64,000 nt of DNA from contig WTGF01000122.1 of assembly GCA_011525385.1 (NCBI GenBank), positions 124,001-188,000 of the forward strand. The letters are read 5' to 3'. Below the pieces are notes generated by a model that had not been told where the DNA came from, made no database searches, and saw only the letters and a program-made list of their open reading frames with translations. Shown here piece after piece: positions 63,074 through 64,000 of the stretch. The stretch's first letter is position 1. Every line of letters starts with the position of its first letter. The stretch is from Chloroflexota bacterium (GTDB lineage Bacteria > Chloroflexota > Anaerolineae > Aggregatilineales > Phototrophicaceae). The position numbers were made by a program, and so were the translations under genes.

Positions 63074-64000
63074 ATGAAAGTTGAAATCGAGACGCTGCGC
63101 GATGTCACCCGCCGCGCCATTGCCAAACAAGGCTTTGACGAGGCCGATACCGAGATCATTCTCGAGATCATCATGTACGCGCAGTTGCGTGGCAACAATC
63201 AAAATGTGATCAAATTGCTGGGTCCCGGCATGCCGGCCAACCCCGAAGCCGGGCAGATCGGCATTGCCAAAGAAACGAAGCTTTCGGCATTGCTTGACGG
63301 CGGCTGGAACCAGGGCATGGTTGTCATGAGCCGGGCATGCGAGATCGCGATTGAAAAAGCCAAGGAACATGGATTCGGCATGGTCGGCAGTCGCAGGACG
63401 AATTCCCCAACCGGCGCCATCGGCTATTACGCGCGCCGGATCGCCGATGAGGGCTTGCTGGGCTTTGTCTTTTCGGGTTCCCCAGAACTGATGGCCGTGT
63501 ATGGCTCGTATGAAGCATTCCTGGGTACGAATCCTCTGGCGCTCGGCATCCCGACGGCCGGGAAACCAATCGTGCTCGATATGGCTACAGCTTCGATTGC
63601 CTGGTACGGCATCCACCTGGCAAATGCGGAGGGCAAGTCGATTCCGGAGGGTGTGGCTTACGACAAGGAAGGACAGTTCACGACGGATCCTGCCCAGGCG
63701 CTGGCCGGCGCGATCAAAGCCTTCGGCGGCTTCAAGGGCGCGGCTTTGGCTTTGATTGTCGAGATATTAACACGACCGCTGGTTGGCGCGACGCACAATG
63801 ACGATGGAACGAAGTCGGATTGGGGCAATCTGATATTCGCGATTGATCCCGAGTTGCTGGCGGAGGACTTGAATAGTTTTCAATCGGGTGTCAGCGCGTT
63901 GATAGATCGGGTCAAGACGTTGAAGAGACTGCCGGGAGTCGACGAGATTCCCGTCCCAGGCGAGCGTGGCGACGAGCATTTCGAGCATGTCACGGCGACT
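63074..64000 (+). CDS. Malate/L-lactate dehydrogenase (Ldh2) family oxidoreductase, 3' partial
   Basis: ATG 63074 opens a frame of at least 309 codons that runs off the right edge. It matches the Ldh2/malate dehydrogenase family, a NAD(P)-binding fold unrelated to classical LDH: GTNPLALGIPT, VLDMATASIAWYGI, GGFKGAALALIVEIL. Members reduce or oxidise 2-keto/2-hydroxy acids such as diketogulonate, sulfolactate or ureidoglycolate. The usual SHG histidine near residue 45 is replaced (AQLRGNNQNVIKLL), and the NHFG motif reads NSPTG, so chemistry or substrate may differ. It probably works with the isomerase 37 bp upstream. Confidence 0.85.
   Translation, partial: MKVEIETLRDVTRRAIAKQGFDEADTEIILEIIMYAQLRGNNQNVIKLLGPGMPANPEAGQIGIAKETKLSALLDGGWNQGMVVMSRACEIAIEKAKEHGFGMVGSRRTNSPTGAIGYYARRIADEGLLGFVFSGSPELMAVYGSYEAFLGTNPLALGIPTAGKPIVLDMATASIAWYGIHLANAEGKSIPEGVAYDKEGQFTTDPAQALAGAIKAFGGFKGAALALIVEILTRPLVGATHNDDGTKSDWGNLIFAIDPELLAEDLNSFQSGVSALIDRVKTLKRLPGVDEIPVPGERGDEHFEHVTAT

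Noticed and set aside
1..64000. CRISPR array, prophage, integron or toxin-antitoxin pair
   Set aside because: No regularly spaced repeats, cas genes, integrase, phage structural genes or recognisable toxin-antitoxin pair found; the only tandem repeats are coding.

Overview
The window is a stretch of bacterial chromosome with mid-to-high G+C (by eye) and dense, mostly housekeeping genes. I see no rRNA, tRNA, CRISPR array, integrase or complete insertion sequence. The best guess for the host is a member of the Chloroflexota, probably Anaerolineae-like. This rests on an RpoC with a large coiled-coil insertion, an 11-LysM L,D-transpeptidase, sugar ABC transporters without a local ATPase, a potassium-type membrane pyrophosphatase, and intergenic palindromes of the 'cacagaggcacagag' and 'gtaggggcga' types. 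It is an inference from protein character, not a database result.

Layout. 1-1827: end of a sugar-catabolic/ABC-import locus (TIM-barrel isomerase, MalG-type permease). 2340-10355: HD hydrolase, LysM/YkuD cell-wall enzyme with 285-bp internal tandem repeats, a large secreted PPC-type repeat protein, a lipoprotein and a two-S1-domain protein. 10397-12159: VKOR and MoeA. 12326-15464: a sugar ABC importer (binding protein, two permeases). 15792-20408: rpoC without rpoB beside it. 20463-24011: a GT-C membrane glycosyltransferase and a lipoprotein glycoside hydrolase. 24274-26931: a GyrA/ParC-type topoisomerase subunit without the usual GyrA box.

26918-33211 is a minus-strand information-processing run: ftsY, a TrmH-family methyltransferase, prfB, rel, and a homologue of tRNA-queuosine mannosyltransferase. 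33377-36805 is a plus-strand trio: an FHA/winged-helix regulator overlapping an HNH nuclease, followed by a Suv3-like RNA helicase. 36810-41078 (minus): rnc, a MoaD-MoaE fusion, moaC, an unknown membrane-anchored protein, miaA and yraN. 41428-44828: a membrane pyrophosphatase with sodium-pump-like residues, a MaoC hydratase, and an SRPBCC protein followed by the 23-codon remnant of an FAD/NAD-binding oxidoreductase.

44947-49663 is a compact pyrB-C-D-E-F operon (minus), which supplies every step from carbamoyl aspartate to UMP. It is followed by fhs, an MFS transporter, glgB, a small DNA-binding protein with a microsatellite-encoded acidic tail, dinB, a heterodimeric ABC exporter pair with complementary degenerate ATP sites, a second TIM-barrel isomerase, and an Ldh2-family dehydrogenase cut by the window end.

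The most unusual items are the LysM tandem repeats; the FHA-wHTH/HNH/Suv3 trio; the MoaD-MoaE fusion with an internal Gly-Gly; the GyrA-like subunit without its box; the truncated oxidoreductase gene; and several families of small dispersed or nested palindromic repeats, including a 253-bp MITE-like structure at 56687-56939 with perfect 17-bp terminal inverted repeats.
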